Assembly: GCA_034509425.1 (NCBI GenBank)
Contig: JAVTVJ010000040.1
Span: 8,075,001-8,139,000 of the forward strand
Length of the DNA: 64,000 nucleotides
Reading direction: 5' to 3'
Origin: Eopsaltria australis
Lineage: Eukaryota; Chordata; Aves; Passeriformes; Petroicidae
The notes below the pieces were generated by a model. The model searched no databases. It had not been told where the DNA came from and worked only from the letters and a program-made list of their open reading frames with translations. The translations under genes and the position numbers were made by a program. Below are positions 51,216 to 64,000 of this stretch, piece after piece; the stretch's first letter is position 1, and every line of letters starts with the position of its first letter.

Positions 51216-54200
51216 GATTTAATGAAAAGAGATAAGACTCTTCAGAGGCTGATTTACCCAACCAACATAGACACCTGTCTGGAGATGAAGTAGATGAATC
51301 ATTCTCTGCAGGAGCCCTTCTCTCCATTGACTACCAAGCACATCTGTGTGAAAAGCTGTGACCAGGCCCTTGGTGTTTGTGGATCCATAGACCTCACAGT
51401 ACCGACCGCAGTGTAAAAGTTGGAGAAGAACAAAACATTTGTTTAGCAACTAAAAGAAATCCTTCTTTTGGCTTGTGTTAAGAAACAGTCCAGCATTTTC
51501 AGTCTTTGGGAAAGTGCTGCATGTTCATGATGAAAAACTAAGGATAAAAGTTATTATTCCAGTTGTTATCATTGAGCTAAACCTATGGTTGCAGTTTCTG
51601 TACAATGGTCTTGTTAAAGTGCCACAAGTCAAAGTGGTCCTTGGTGCTCACCTGTTTTATCCCATACTCCCTTTTCACTGGTAGATTTGCAAAAGCACAA
51701 CATAATATTTGTAACTTCTGATTCTCCTAGAACCATAAATATCCCAAGGATGAAACACTTTAATCAATGACCTGAACATTGGCAGAATGTTCTTGACAAT
51801 GCAGTGACAGCTGATGTCTCACTCAAATCCCAACACATCAGAGCTGTACAAAAATATAAGAATTTTGTTATCATGTAACCTCTAGGACCTATGCTATCTA
51901 TGCATAGTTAGAGAAAAATGTACCTTTTACAACAAATTATAATGGTTAAACCATCATCCTTCTTTCCTTAATTTGATTTGTGGGCACCTGCAGCATACAG
52001 CATGCTGAGCTCATATGTATTTACTGAGCTGACACTCCAGCTTTCTATTACTTAATTAATTGTTAAGCAAACCCTTTTCCTTTGCCTATATTTTTTTGTT
52101 TGTCCCCAGATGTGCCTTTTTTTTTAAATCAAAGTGAAACAGGTTTAACCAAGATCAACTCTATTAGGATATTTTATCATTAAGGTTACAGACGTGGAGA
52201 GGGATCCATCTGTCCTACCTCTGGCAAATAAAAACTTCATTTATAAGAGTGAAGTACTAGTCTGACTATATAATCCATAGTGGAATAGACACATCCAGAG
52301 ATACCTCCCAGAATAGCTGTCTGGGATAATCAGCAGAAGCCCCATACTCTTACCACTAACTACAAAGAGAAACTAGGTAGATTAGTCCAGATTTGAATGT
52401 CTTACTTTCAAATATCAAATTAGGCAATGAGAAACTCACACTGGGACTCAACCCTAGCTTGTCAGCAGAGGGATTTAGACTTCAGTCCTTTGTAAAGTAG
52501 AAGAAAGTTCTTGAATGAAAGCTTTGTTTGAGAAGAGCCTCTCCTTCTCCAATTTTAACTGCCTGCAGAGACTAACTCCAGGACAGAGCTTAGTCCTCTT
52601 TACTCCATATGGAGAGAGGTGCCCCCCATTACCCTAGGGTCTAACACATTGTCTGTGTTGAATCCTAGCCACATCACACTTTTTAAAATATTTGACTGAA
52701 AAAATAAAGCAATTCCTTATCAGTTGAGTGGTCGATGCGAAGGACCCCTCTAGGTATTTAATGCTTGTCAGTATCTTAAGTAACAGATGAAAAAGCTTCT
52801 TGCTGGTAGTGGTTAGTCTTAAATTTGTGTTATGAGGAAAAAAATGGGGTCTAATTCAACTTATATTAAACCATGGACCTGGCAGCCAAATACAGTGTTA
52901 ACTGTGACCTTTATGATACAAGCTCATTTTTTATGCTGAATCAGTGATCCTAAGATGTTGTTTGAAAGGAAACCTTTCATACGGAGTTCATTGCTAAGCA
53001 TTAATCTTTTTCAAAACACACTAAGGACCTATCAACACTGACCTTCACTTCTCTATATTACAATGGAGTGAGGGTGCTGATGGCTGAAGGGAATATTGCA
53101 ACAGATTTGCTTCAAACTCAGAATAAACAATTAACATCTGGGTTGCATTCATTTTCAGCACTGCTGGCTTGTACTCCTGCCTGGTACATGTATATTTGAA
53201 TGCATATATTCACAGATATACATGTACATGTGCACATACACGTGAAAATGAGGGTTCAGATTGCTATACCCACAAAAACCACTGAGGCAAATAACTAACT
53301 TGCTAGGTGAATGGAAGTCAGCAGTGTCATTTTTTTTTTCATTTCTCGTGAAAGGAAAGGAGTTCATAGCCCTTTCACTGTTTCCAGTGAAGGCTACGGA
53401 TACTTTTAAATTTTCGTATTGACTCTAGTGGAAACAGAAGCAGAAGCAAAGTTCTTTTTAAAGGGGAATTCCTTTCTGTATGCCTTTCACCTCACTTCAT
53501 GTCTATAGCTCACCCAAACTACACCCACTTTTATTTTCTCTAAAATCTTGCTTACATACTCATTCATAAATGTCCTCAATGCCTTTTCTTTACTCCTTTT
53601 CCCTGCAAATGACTTCATAAACCCCAGAAACCTTTCACAGTTATCCAACTTTTCTCAGATTTCACATAGAAAACTGGAGTATTATCTACATATGTATTTT
53701 TATATTAAAAAAAATGCTTTTCAAAGATATACTGTCTTAAGTTGGGGGATCAGGAGATGGTACTGCAAATGAGGAGGAATTTAATTTCAGCAGAAACTCT
53801 GGGATAAGATCAATTTAATTATGAAAAAGAAGAATCAGGTATTCTCTGTTCTTGAAATAACATCTTGAAAACTTTATTTTAGGAGTGAATGAACAGGAGT
53901 GTATGTATGTATGAATGTTAAGGAGGGAAAACAGGACAACATTTTATTAAATATCTCCTTACATATTGGTAAATATCTGACAAATTTAAAATACTCTGAA
54001 ATTTCATCTTGTCTATTACTCTTAGAAATTAAAATATGAAACAGATTTAATCTTGTCTCAAGAATCTGTCTCATAGTACCCATAAAAAGATACTCACAAT
54101 TTTCTGATTCTTTCTCAAGGAAATGCACCACACACAGGCAAACTCACATCTACTGTCATTTTTCAATTTAAAATTAATCTTCACTGACTGGATTTCAGGG

Positions 54201-57139
54201 CGAAAATCACAAAAAGACTCTCAGAAAGTCAGGTTCACATTAAACAGAAATCTTCCTATTGCCAAACTGTTGATATTTTCATTTATTTCCTGACATTTAA
54301 AATCCCATCATCCAAGTTCTGGGCATATGACGATAACTCATTGCATATTTCACACAACAGAAAAATCATGTCTGTTTTCACAGCTGAGCAGACTGATTTT
54401 ACAAAACTAAGCCAGTGGTGTAATATCATTTCAAGAAGGAGAAGTTTTTGAGCTTTTTGTTTGCCTGAGAAGCAGGCATACATTAACTCAAGGCTGCTAG
54501 CAGAATAATGACAAAAGAGGCACAATGCTCTTTCTGATTCCCTGCTTCCTTCTCCTGAGACTCAGGCTTATTTGGAGCGTTGATGCTTACCAGACTCTAC
54601 AAAAAACACAGCAGCTGTTTTTGAGAGAGAAATCTCCTTTTGCAACAACAAAAAAATCAATTAAACAAGCACTTTAAAAGACAACTGAAAAGTGCTCCAA
54701 ATTTTACAGTCTATGATAATATATATTTCCTTTTTTTTTCCCTAGTTTTAAACATACTTAAAAAACCTGAAAAACAAAAATCCTTTCTAGAGCTACAACA
54801 TCTCAAGGGAATTTAGCTCAAAACTTGAAAGCAGATTAGCTACTTTTTGTTGGCTTTGATAGAAATCTTTTGTGTATCTGCACATCTATGGCTTTTACTA
54901 ATAATGCAGGGATGGAAGTAATTTCTAGTATGCTTATCTCTTGAGTCCCAAACAAAACTTCTCATAGGACTGTACCTCTGGGAAGGCAAAGGTTAGTACT
55001 TGCTGTCTGATTTACTTTCACCCATTTTTAAACTTGCAGAAAGTATTAAAAGGAAAGAGAATCAACCTATCTAGCTCAAAGTTTAAAGGGGAAAAACATG
55101 GGGCTTATTCTCCCTTTTGCTCCTATTGCTGTGCTATCATTACAAGAAAAAAAAATGGGCCTCAAAATCATGAAAGCAATTTTGAGGACGTTTTGTGAGT
55201 GCTTACTTTGTTGTTGAACATTTACTTTGAGATCCATGCTTTTATAGAGATACATGTCTTCTTTCTGACCTAGCACCTTAATTATTGACCAAATATATAT
55301 TTAGCACTTTTACAGTTATCTCCACTCTGCAGAATACTATATATTGTTGAAAAAAATTATAACCCCCTCAGAAAAAATAAAGAGGTTTTATTTACATTTA
55401 GATATACATACTGTACATTTACTTTCACCCTTTCAAAAATGCTTAAAGTTCTTTTCTCACATAAATCATTGAGTTTTATTAATGTTGCTGCAGTATATAG
55501 AACACAGGGCATCATCCTACTATGAGCATAAAGATAATTTCTATACCCCAAGTAATAATCTCAGAAAAACAAGTTGTAGCATTGGGGTTTTTTTTGAGTT
55601 TGGGTGGATTTTTGAGAAATGCAAAATTGTGGCCCCAACAAGGCAAATATTTCAAGCTTTGAAGCTAGAGTGCTGAAATAATGGCCTCTACAGAATTAGA
55701 ATGAAAGAAAAACAAATGCCACCATACAAACTGAAGCTGAAATAATGTATGGAAGAAAAATAATCTGTCTCAATATTTTAAAAAATGAGCCAAACACATC
55801 TTAAGAAATAACTTCCCTTCAAATATTTGCCTTCTCAACAAACTTTCCTTGCATTTGTCAGAGTGTGTATATATATATATATATATTTATATATTCATGC
55901 ACATACATGTGTGTTTACTCCCAATTTAACATAAACACTAATACTTAGTAAAAATTTCAGTTGCCCATTTCAATGAAAAATGATTGTGTTCTGATGGGAA
56001 ATTTGCCTTGTCATGTCAAGGAAATTTGAGAACAAATAAAGCATTGCTCTTTTTCTGCAGTCAATGAAAAAGTTATTTCTCCACCTATTTCATGGTGTTA
56101 AATCCCCAGCCAAAGGAAGATGTTGAGTGTTACAGAGCCATTTTACACAAGCAGAGTTAGTGGACACTGACACTCATTTCATATATAACGTAACTTTTAA
56201 TTTGACTGTCGCTCTGTCTAGGGTGCATGTAAGAAGATTACATGAATTCATTGCATTTTTTTCATGAAGAGAGCAGCTGGTTGCTTTCTCAATGCACTTG
56301 TTGCACTCTGAAATTGAAGTTCTGATACTCTGTATGCTGGCCTGTCCAAATGGCAGTGTACAAAACAGCTGACATTTGGCACTTCCATGTAAGACTCAGA
56401 AGAATGAACACATCTCTTTGTAGCTAGGCCTGAGTGAAGCTGTTTGGCTTTTGTTTGTCAAATTTCAGACAATATCTTGAAGCCAGATTTTTATCTCACA
56501 CTGGTATAGATCAGCCGTGATCTCTTGATCTCACTGAAGTCAGTGGGAGCTATGACTTCTGCAGAGACAGGATTCTCAGCACACAAGTAATGTTCTGGCA
56601 GTCATGTTGTTACACTTCCAAAGAATCAGCATTAAGAGAAGGAAAATCCTATTTTTTTTCAATTTTTTATGTTACCAAAATTCCATGAGAATTGTTTTCT
56701 TTATATACTTTTTTCCCTAGGGTTAAAACTTCTCTCTGTACAGCAATCTAATAGCTAAAAGAAAAACTACAGCTGAATGAGAGTGAAAAGGAAGTCTAAA
56801 TTTGCTTAAGAAGAGCCTATTTACCTACTCAGTTACAATTCATGTTTTTCTAGAATTATATTTACTTCTCATGACTCCATCAGCGACATATTGGTTCAAA
56901 ACACATAAACAGTCTCTTTCCTTTCATTTGTTCAACCTGTATCCTTCGGCCATCATAGTGATTAAAACACTACTATGACTCCATGAAACAATATTTTATT
57001 TGAAAATATTAATTTGCTCCTGCAGGTAGAAAGCCATGTCAAGGAAGAATACAAAATAATTTAAAACTAAATCAAGGTCATCCTTAAAATGCCTGTTACA
57101 ATAAAAACATAAAGGGTATGATTTATAATTGCAGAATAA
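51216..57139. other. Unique AT-rich non-coding DNA
   Basis: No gene is recognised. 51216-51690 is GC-richer and open for 60-76 codons on both strands, but I cannot assign it. An 11-bp inverted repeat lies at 53185-53226 and a (TA)n tract at 55868-55886. The stretch 56520-56575 resembles an old amniote repeat motif (CACTGAAGTCAGTGGGAGC), too weak to call. Confidence 0.45.
55868..55886 (+). repeat. (TA)n microsatellite
   Basis: About nine TA units, flanked by GTGTG on the left and TTTATATATTC on the right. Confidence 0.9.
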
Positions 57140-58037
57140 AATTCTCTTTGCAAATATAGATGACACCAAGCTGAGTGGTGTGGTTGACACACCTGAAGGA
57201 CAGGATGCCATCCAGAGGAACCTGAACAAGCTCAAGGAGTGGACCCATGTGAATCTCCTGAGGTTTAACAAGACCAGGTGCAAGATGCTGTACCTGGGTA
57301 ACGGTAACTCCCAGTGTTAAGACAGGCTGGGGGATGAACAGGTTGAGAGCAGTTCTGCTGAGAAGGACTTGGGGGTGCTGGGAGATGAGAGGCTGGACAT
57401 GACCCAGCAATGTGCACTCAACAACCCAGAAAGCCAAAAGTGTCCTGGGCTGCATCCAAAAGAGTGTGCCCAGCAGGGCCAGGAAGGGGATTCTGTCCCT
57501 CTGTGCTACTTCTGTGTGACCCTACCTGGATTGCTGTGTCCAGCTCTAGGGTCTGCAGCACAAGGTAAGGTAACAGCCAGTTGAAGTGAGTCCAGAGGAG
57601 GGACACCAAGATGATTAGAGAGATGGAGCAACCCTCCCATGAGGAAAAGCTGAGAAAATTGGGATTGTTCAGCCTGAAGAGGAGGAGGCTTTAAGGCGAC
57701 CAAATTGTAACTTTTCAGTTCCTGAAAGGAGCCTTACAAGAAAGATGGAGAGAGACTATTCACAAGGGTATGTTTTGACTGGAAAAGAGGGAATGGCTTC
57801 AAACTAAAAGAGGGCAGGTATAGGTTAGATGTTGGGAAGAAATTCTTTACTGTGAGAGTGGTGGGGTGCCCAGAGAAGCTGGGGATGCCCCATCTTTGGA
57901 GGAGTTCAAGGCCAGTCTGGATGTGGCTTTGAACAACTTGGTCTACTCGAAGGTGTTCCTGCCCATGGCAGGGTGGCTGGAGCAACAGCTGATCTTAAAG
58001 TTCCCTGCCAACCCAAGCCATTCTATGATTCTATAAA
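57140..58037 (+). mobile_element. CR1 LINE, reverse-transcriptase C-half to 3' end
   Basis: The plus-strand frame 57129-57305 reads FANIDDTKLSGVVDTPEG, then AIQRNLNKLKEW and RFNKTRCKMLYLGN. This is the CR1 segment beginning at the FADD active site. Here the FADD motif reads FANIDD, so the second aspartate pair is displaced by two codons, or the truncation point lies inside it. Downstream, in shifted frames, come AEKDLGVLGDERLDMTQQCA, the REELRKLGLF-type helix, GMASN/KLKEGRYRLDVGKKFFT-type sequence, and the 3' UTR. It ends with CATTCTATGATTCTATAAA, three recognisable 8-bp units. 5'-truncated at the active site. Fairly well preserved. Confidence 0.9.
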
Positions 58038-61000
58038 TATAATGCTTCTTCCTTTCTTCCTTAAGATGAAAACAGAATAATTCTTAATCAAGACACCTAA
58101 ATATTTTGCTACAATACAGCATAAAGACTATGAAATGGACTAAACTCAAATTGTTGGCATCTTTTACAAACAGAAAATGTGTATGCATTTCATAACCATT
58201 ACTTTTCTATAGGTTCTGGGTTTTTTTCAGGAAATTATTGAAAACATGCTTTTTTCTGGATTTTAGACTATTTTGCTCTTGGAAACAGATGCACACAAAA
58301 AATACTGATGTAATCAATGACACAAATGGCACTCATTTAGCAAAATGGAGGTGATATTTAATATGTTGAGTATCCTACATAAAAATACTTACTTTTGTTT
58401 ATTTTCAGGTTTTGGGGTTTTTGCCTGGTGTTCTAATGTATCTAACATTCCCTGTGAGAGTTAATTCACGAAAGTGTGAGTAGTAAAAAGCTAAATGTTT
58501 TAATTAAATCATGCAACATATTCTATCAGCAAATTTTAGAACATTATAACAAAATAAAACCAACATATTAGAGAAAGCAGCTATAAAATACAACTTTGCA
58601 AATGTTAAATAGTTTTTAAAAAAATGTGACAATTATAATTTAAGGAGAATCTTATAATTCTCAACATATTTTTAACCCTACACACATTCTAAGAAGTAGT
58701 AACACAACATTTCTGTGTTTGCCTCAGAAAATCAGAGTCAAATTTAGACAGTGGTTGTTATGGTTATGCGGAAGGAACAGATTATAACCTAGCTTCTGAT
58801 TATCAAGTAGTTTTTTATTTATATGTCCAGCTTGCTTCTCTTAAATTGAAATTTATATTTTGGGGTTTATGAGATTTTTGTGGCTAAAATATAGAATTCT
58901 AAGTGATTAATGTTTTTTTACAAAATTTGTTTATTACACATACCATATTTTCCATTCTTCATATAAGCAGTAGTAAATTCATAATGTATAAATCAGTGGT
59001 AAATAAAGTCTGGTAAATAATTTTCATAGAAATGTGGAAATTTAGAAATATAATGGTCAAAGTTTTTCGAAAAATGAGTTTTGGTGACAGATTCAATGTT
59101 TAAACTGTGGATTTTTTCCCTCTATACTTTCTAAAAATAGGGCTGGCATATCATTTGAGGTGTGGGAAAATTCACATATAGGGTTCAAAATGCCTGTGAC
59201 ACATATACCACTTTTTGATATTTGTCTTTTCTGTAATCTATGTGCATGTTCAAGACAGAGTGTGTTTTGAAACCATTGCCAACATCTCTATCTGCAAGGC
59301 AACTCTTATCTAAAATGCCTGATGTGCTCAGTTACATTGTGCTGCATCACGATAGGATGACTAATCATGTCATAAAAGTTAAATGAAATCATCTAGCCAG
59401 GATGAAGAATGCATTTTAAGAGTTCCATATTTCAAGTAAATTATCTTTTCTTTCATAGTGACTAATGTTTGAGTGAAAGAAGTATTTTTTTTTTTTCCTG
59501 GGAAACTAGAACAGCTTGATTCTGCTCCAATAAATTCAATGAAAATACTGTTGTTTACCTTTCTGAGTTCAGGATAGGAGATTTTTGTTAGAAAGACAGT
59601 GACACGTGAATGTGTTTTAGAAAAAAGCTCAATATACTTGTGTATGGTTTTCTTTTTACCTCTGACATACTGTTACTCCCAAAGCTTTCAGTAGCAGAAG
59701 CATATGCTCTTCACTGCAGCACAGAGAACAAAAAAAAAATGACGGAATGTTGACTGTGTGCTTCAACACAGATGAAGTGGCATGGTAGTTTATTTATTTT
59801 ATGAAGTGAACAGTTTTTATTTATATAAATATTCTTTACAATATATCAAAAATATTTATATTTTATATAAATGAGACACTGAAGTTCTAATATATTTAGA
59901 AATGGAAGAATTTTGAGAATCCAATTAACTGTGGTTGTAACCTATATGTGAGGTATTTTCACTTTTAATTTTTTTCTTATGCTCTCACAATAACTTTTCA
60001 CCAGGAATTAACTAAAGGAATGTTCAAGAAATCTTATTGTCCTATGGAAAAATGTCATGTGATTAGGCAAGCTGGCTTTGCAGAATGGACAGTGTCCAAA
60101 ACACCAATCTGTAAAAACTAAAAAAGCTCCAAATCTTATCTTAGGACAATTGTTGACTCAGAGGCATCATGTGCGATGCCTGTCTACAGCAAATGTGGTC
60201 AAGATTATCATTAGGCATGCCACACACCCAACACTCATTCCAGTGTCAGGAATTCAGTTCTAAAGCAGCTCTGCTGCAGTTGGTTTTTGGCATGACTTCA
60301 AAGCTCATATTCAAAGTCAGAGAGCTTAAAACCATGCAAGCTTATTTAGATTCTTTAAATGGTCTGGCTTAGTAGATGTGTGGGCATTTGAAGCTTTGTA
60401 AATCATTGCAGTCTTTAAAAAAAGAAAAATAAAATGTGAATCTCTTTTCAGTCAGGGTTTTCAATGACATGACACTGGATTAATTTCAAAGCATTTTCTC
60501 TCTATCTATCCCTCCACTGTCCCTTAATCTCAGGAGTACTGCAGCTGTGTGTTTTGCAACCTTTTTGACTGTAGAATTGTTTTCTGGGTTTGGTGCACTA
60601 TTAAGTCTCACAAGAGCTTTGGAAAACATAAAGGTAACAAAAACCCTAACCTCTTCACTGAAATCCCTCCTACATTAAGAAGTGACTGCTCTCTTATCTC
60701 TTATGGAAGTTGTTGAATTTGAGTGACCACTTTTAAAGACTATCTTGTGACTTATTGGCCATCATGGAAGAATGTGTTGGTACTTCTGTCAGTTAGATTT
60801 AAAGCACCTTTTGCAATGAGAACAGCTGAAAACTCTACTTATACAAATACCAGTCCTGCACCTATTACCTGCATAACTTTATGCACTTATGTGCACTCTC
60901 CAGAATATAAGAGCAACATCCAGCGCAACCAGAATATTGTCACCTGTCATCACGTCCTGATGTAATGTTACAACTTCCTCAGTACTTTAAAAATAGCTGG

Positions 61001-62454
61001 CAAGCACCCTACCAAAGGAAATTTTCACCTTGCAATAGAGAAATTTTCCTTCAGAACTACTTCATTCCAAGAATATAAGGGTATTGTGTGGTCCGTGGGC
61101 ATTCAAAGATTTTCTGTACTAAAACAAATGTTGTCTTCAGTGTCATTTCACTCTAATCCACACCACTGGATCTATTAATAAAAACCCCAGTTTCTCTCAC
61201 CTTCAGGGGAAGGTCATATAACACCTGTATATAAAAATGTTTGGTGGCACTGATTTAGCTCCATTCACCACCCCTCTTTGAGTCTGCCCATTCAGATAGT
61301 TTTTTACTCAGAGAAGAGGTCTGTCTGCTTCTCTCAGAAGAACAGAACTGCTCCAGATTTGCTACTTCCATATCTACCCATTGGAATAGACAGAGCTTAG
61401 TGCTCCACTGCTGAAGGCTGACAGGGGTAAGCAAGATTTGGCTTCTTATTTCTGATATCAGTGATGAGGACCCTTCAAGACAATATGTCTGTATTTACCC
61501 AAAGATCTTCCTTTTTCCTGAACCATAAGGTTTCAGCTGTTGATTAAGATTTCAAAGTAATTCCTTGGCTTTTGGGAGGAGGACGAACATAGAATCTGTT
61601 TTCTCAGCTGTCTGGCCAGAGGAATTAGAGAAGTTAAAATAAACCAATGCTGATATCAGACAGTATAAATGAATGGAAATGCAAGACCGACACATCTTTG
61701 TAGATCTGAAAAGGAGGACTGAAGAAGGGCAGACCTGCTCTCAGGATACATCCAGACATATTGAGCCTGCAACGCCTTCATGATTGATCTTAATTTTAAA
61801 TCTTAGTGCCTCTAAAACTCTTTAGGATATGTCAGACTCTTTTACCCAGTCATTTACAAAGTGGATTTCCTGCCCAAACAGATTTCATCAAAGCCTTTCT
61901 CATCAGTCCCATGCAGTGAAACTACAGGAAATTCCTGAAGTTCTCCTTTAGATGAGGGGTTTATTAGTGGAGTATGGCTGTGCAGACTCTCTGAATTGCA
62001 CCCATGGGTCTAACTGCAGTTATGTGATTAATTGTTCATCTCCTAACATTTCTGGGGGGCAAATGTTTATTGACTTAGATTATATTTCAGTTGTGGTAAA
62101 AATGCTTGCAAAATGGCATATCTTGGCAACATTCCACCTATACCGCTGGACTCTGAAATATATAAGAATATCTCTATTAATATTTTTTTTCTTCACTCTT
62201 TCTTTAACATCTTAGATTAATGTCACAATGTCTTTCAAATGAACCTTCATTGGTCAAAATCTGGATTCACACAAAATATTTTTAAGTAAGAGAATATTTT
62301 ATGATGCGGAATTACTTAGCATAATGATTCTGTAGGGAGAAAATTCATACGGCCAAAAATCAATTGAAGATTAAGTTGGACAAATATTTGGTACAATAAA
62401 AACAGTTTTCAAATATTTTAATGGGAAAAGACAGTGTAAAAATAGCTTCCACCT
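58038..62454. other. Unique AT-rich non-coding DNA
   Basis: No gene is recognised. A self-complementary AT-rich stretch lies at 59815-59872. Frames are at most 87 codons; the one at 61952-62215 ends in an F/L-rich run and has no known family. Confidence 0.5.
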
Positions 62455-63318
62455 ACTTCAAGATGAGGATGGTCACCTGACATGGACAAGGCGGAGGTGT
62501 TTAATGCGTTCCTTGCCTCTGTCTTCAACACAGATGACAAACCAAGGGAGTCTCAGCCCTGATCTGGAGAACTGTGACTATGAGAATGACCAATTTCCAA
62601 TCAAGCCTGAACTTCTGTGGGACCTGACTCCAGCTGGATCCTTATGAATCTATGGGGCCTGGTGGGAGTCATCCAAAAATCCACAAAGGTCTTGGTGTCA
62701 ATGCAAAGCAGCCAGGAGGGTCAATCCTGCCCTGGGGGACATCAAGCACAACATCACCAGCGGGCGAAGGAGGGGATTGTCCTGCTCTGCTCTGCACTGG
62801 GGTGGCCTCACCTCGAGTGCTGTGAGCAGTTTTGGGCACCACAACACATAAAAGACATTAAGTGGTTAGAGAGCATCCAAAGGAGGGTAACAAAGATGAT
62901 GAAGGGACTTGAGGGGAAGGTTTTTGAGGAGTGGCTGAGGTAATTTGGTTTGTTCAGCCTGGATAAGAGGAGACTGAGGGGAGACCTCATTGTGGTTTTC
63001 AACATCCTCACAAGGGGAAGAGGAGGGGCAGGCAATGGTCTCTTCACTCTCGAGATCACTGAGGAAACAACATGAAACTGAGTTGGAGGAGGTTTAAGTT
63101 GAGTATCAGGAGAAGGTTTTTTACTTCCAGTGGCTGATCACTGGAACAGGCTCAAGACAGAAATGGTGACAGCAGCAAGATTCTCCAAGTTCAGAAATTG
63201 TTTAGACAACCCTCACAGGTACCTGGTAAGACTCCTGGAGATGATGCTCTGCAGGGCCAGGAGTTGGACTCAATGATCCTGGTGGATCCGTCCTAGTTCA
63301 GCATATTTTATGATTTTT
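62455..63318 (+). mobile_element. CR1-J-like LINE with internal RT deletion
   Basis: The 5' part reads DKAEVFNAFLASVFNTDD (62485-62538), the linker between endonuclease and reverse transcriptase. Near 62646-62668 there is the 'SMGPDGI' type motif (ESMGPGG here). At about 62675-62690 it jumps straight to the ORF2 C-terminal region ([20 protein letters not shown], then [20 protein letters not shown]), skipping the whole reverse-transcriptase palm. It continues through the 3' UTR to TTTTATGATTTTTTT, a decayed end repeat. The copy at 26.4 kb matches its 3' two-thirds closely. Frameshifts are few over 62617-62943. Confidence 0.88.
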
Positions 63319-64000
63319 TTAAAGATAGTTTAGATTTACTGACTGCTTTATCTATTACAGAGATAACCAAATTGGATTTCTGCATAAAACATAATCAGAA
63401 TTTGAATCTGGAAATTCATAATCTTCATTGAAAATAGTATTAAAAGCTCATCAATGCTTTAATTCTGCTCCCTGCATCAGTATCTGGTTATATTTGATTA
63501 AGGCAAGACATCTTACAAAGGTTTATAACAAAAGCCTTGCTTTCATGTGTTTTTATCAAGTAAACCCACACAGAAGTAAAATGTCTCTAGTTTATCTGTA
63601 AATATAATTTGATCAGAATAGTGAAAATGAATCTATAATTTGAATGAGCTACACTCTACCATTGCTATATGGAAGTTTATGCTTTTATAATTCAAAATTA
63701 GAATTTTCAAAAGCTTGAATGTGAATCCCAAAATTAGTACTATAGTCATTGTTGGATTCAAAGTTGAAACTATCAAAAATGAAGAAAGATATCATATAAA
63801 TTGTTCCTTGTGAAGGATGATTACACCATGCTTACAGGAGTGGAAAGTTTTCACTCAGCAACTGATATTCACAAATTTTCTTTTTCATTTGTAAGTATTT
63901 CTGTAAGAACAGTGTGGGGTTTTTTGTGCGAGATGGAGAAAGGAGGAAATTTGACAGGAAAATTCAAGATAATTGTTTCAAGTATATACAATAAAAGTAA
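63319..64000. other. AT-rich non-coding flank
   Basis: No gene or repeat is recognised to the window edge. Confidence 0.5.

Noticed and set aside
57123..57609. Frames on the minus strand opposite the 57 kb CR1
   Set aside because: They are antisense to ORF2 and carry no domain; the plus-strand CR1 explains the openness.

Overview
The window looks like AT-rich intergenic or intronic DNA from a bird genome, most probably a passerine. The main evidence is a dense scatter of CR1 LINE fragments. Several still carry the characteristic CR1 3' end, an ATTCTRTG-type 8-bp repeat with no poly(A) tail. Two copies (26.4 and 62.7 kb) resemble the CR1-J type common in passerines. Two LTR fragments resemble an avian ERVL-like family. 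Subfamily names are from memory and were not checked against a library.

I find no protein-coding gene I can defend. All open frames are short (mostly under 130 codons). The two longest (minus strand, about 46.1-46.9 kb) are by-products of a tetranucleotide-based satellite. No tRNA, rRNA, snRNA or CRISPR structure was recognised.

Layout: 0.95-1.1 kb very old CR1 reverse-transcriptase scrap; 1.36-2.41 kb rearranged CR1 joining ORF1 (esterase) to the ORF2 tail; 2.4-14.7 kb unique DNA with a G-quadruplex-capable GC-box cluster at 7.9 kb and a splice-site-bounded candidate exon at 9.45 kb; 14.74-15.12 kb 3' part of an ERVL-like LTR (+); 22.9-24.5 kb two CR1 fragments in opposite orientation around an AT-rich palindromic tract; 25.3 kb possible conserved element; 26.4-27.06 kb CR1-J-like (+); 29.0-29.5 kb CR1 (-); 36.87-37.81 kb almost complete solo LTR of the same family (-); 39.96-40.11 kb pentanucleotide tract; 45.67-46.85 kb large TTCC/AGAA satellite with about fifty EcoRI sites; 49.14-50.45 kb long CR1 (-); 50.76-51.2 kb class II-like ERV relic with LTR-type TATA and polyadenylation signals (+); 57.14-58.04 kb CR1 (+); 62.45-63.32 kb internally deleted CR1 (+).

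Nothing here works together as a pathway. The content is the decay history of retroelements in a gene-poor region. The most unusual observations are the satellite, four CR1 copies with internal rather than only 5' deletions, the short ERV coding relic directly upstream of an LTR, the isolated G4/Sp1-like motif, and the orphan candidate exon. No convincing new biological system was found.
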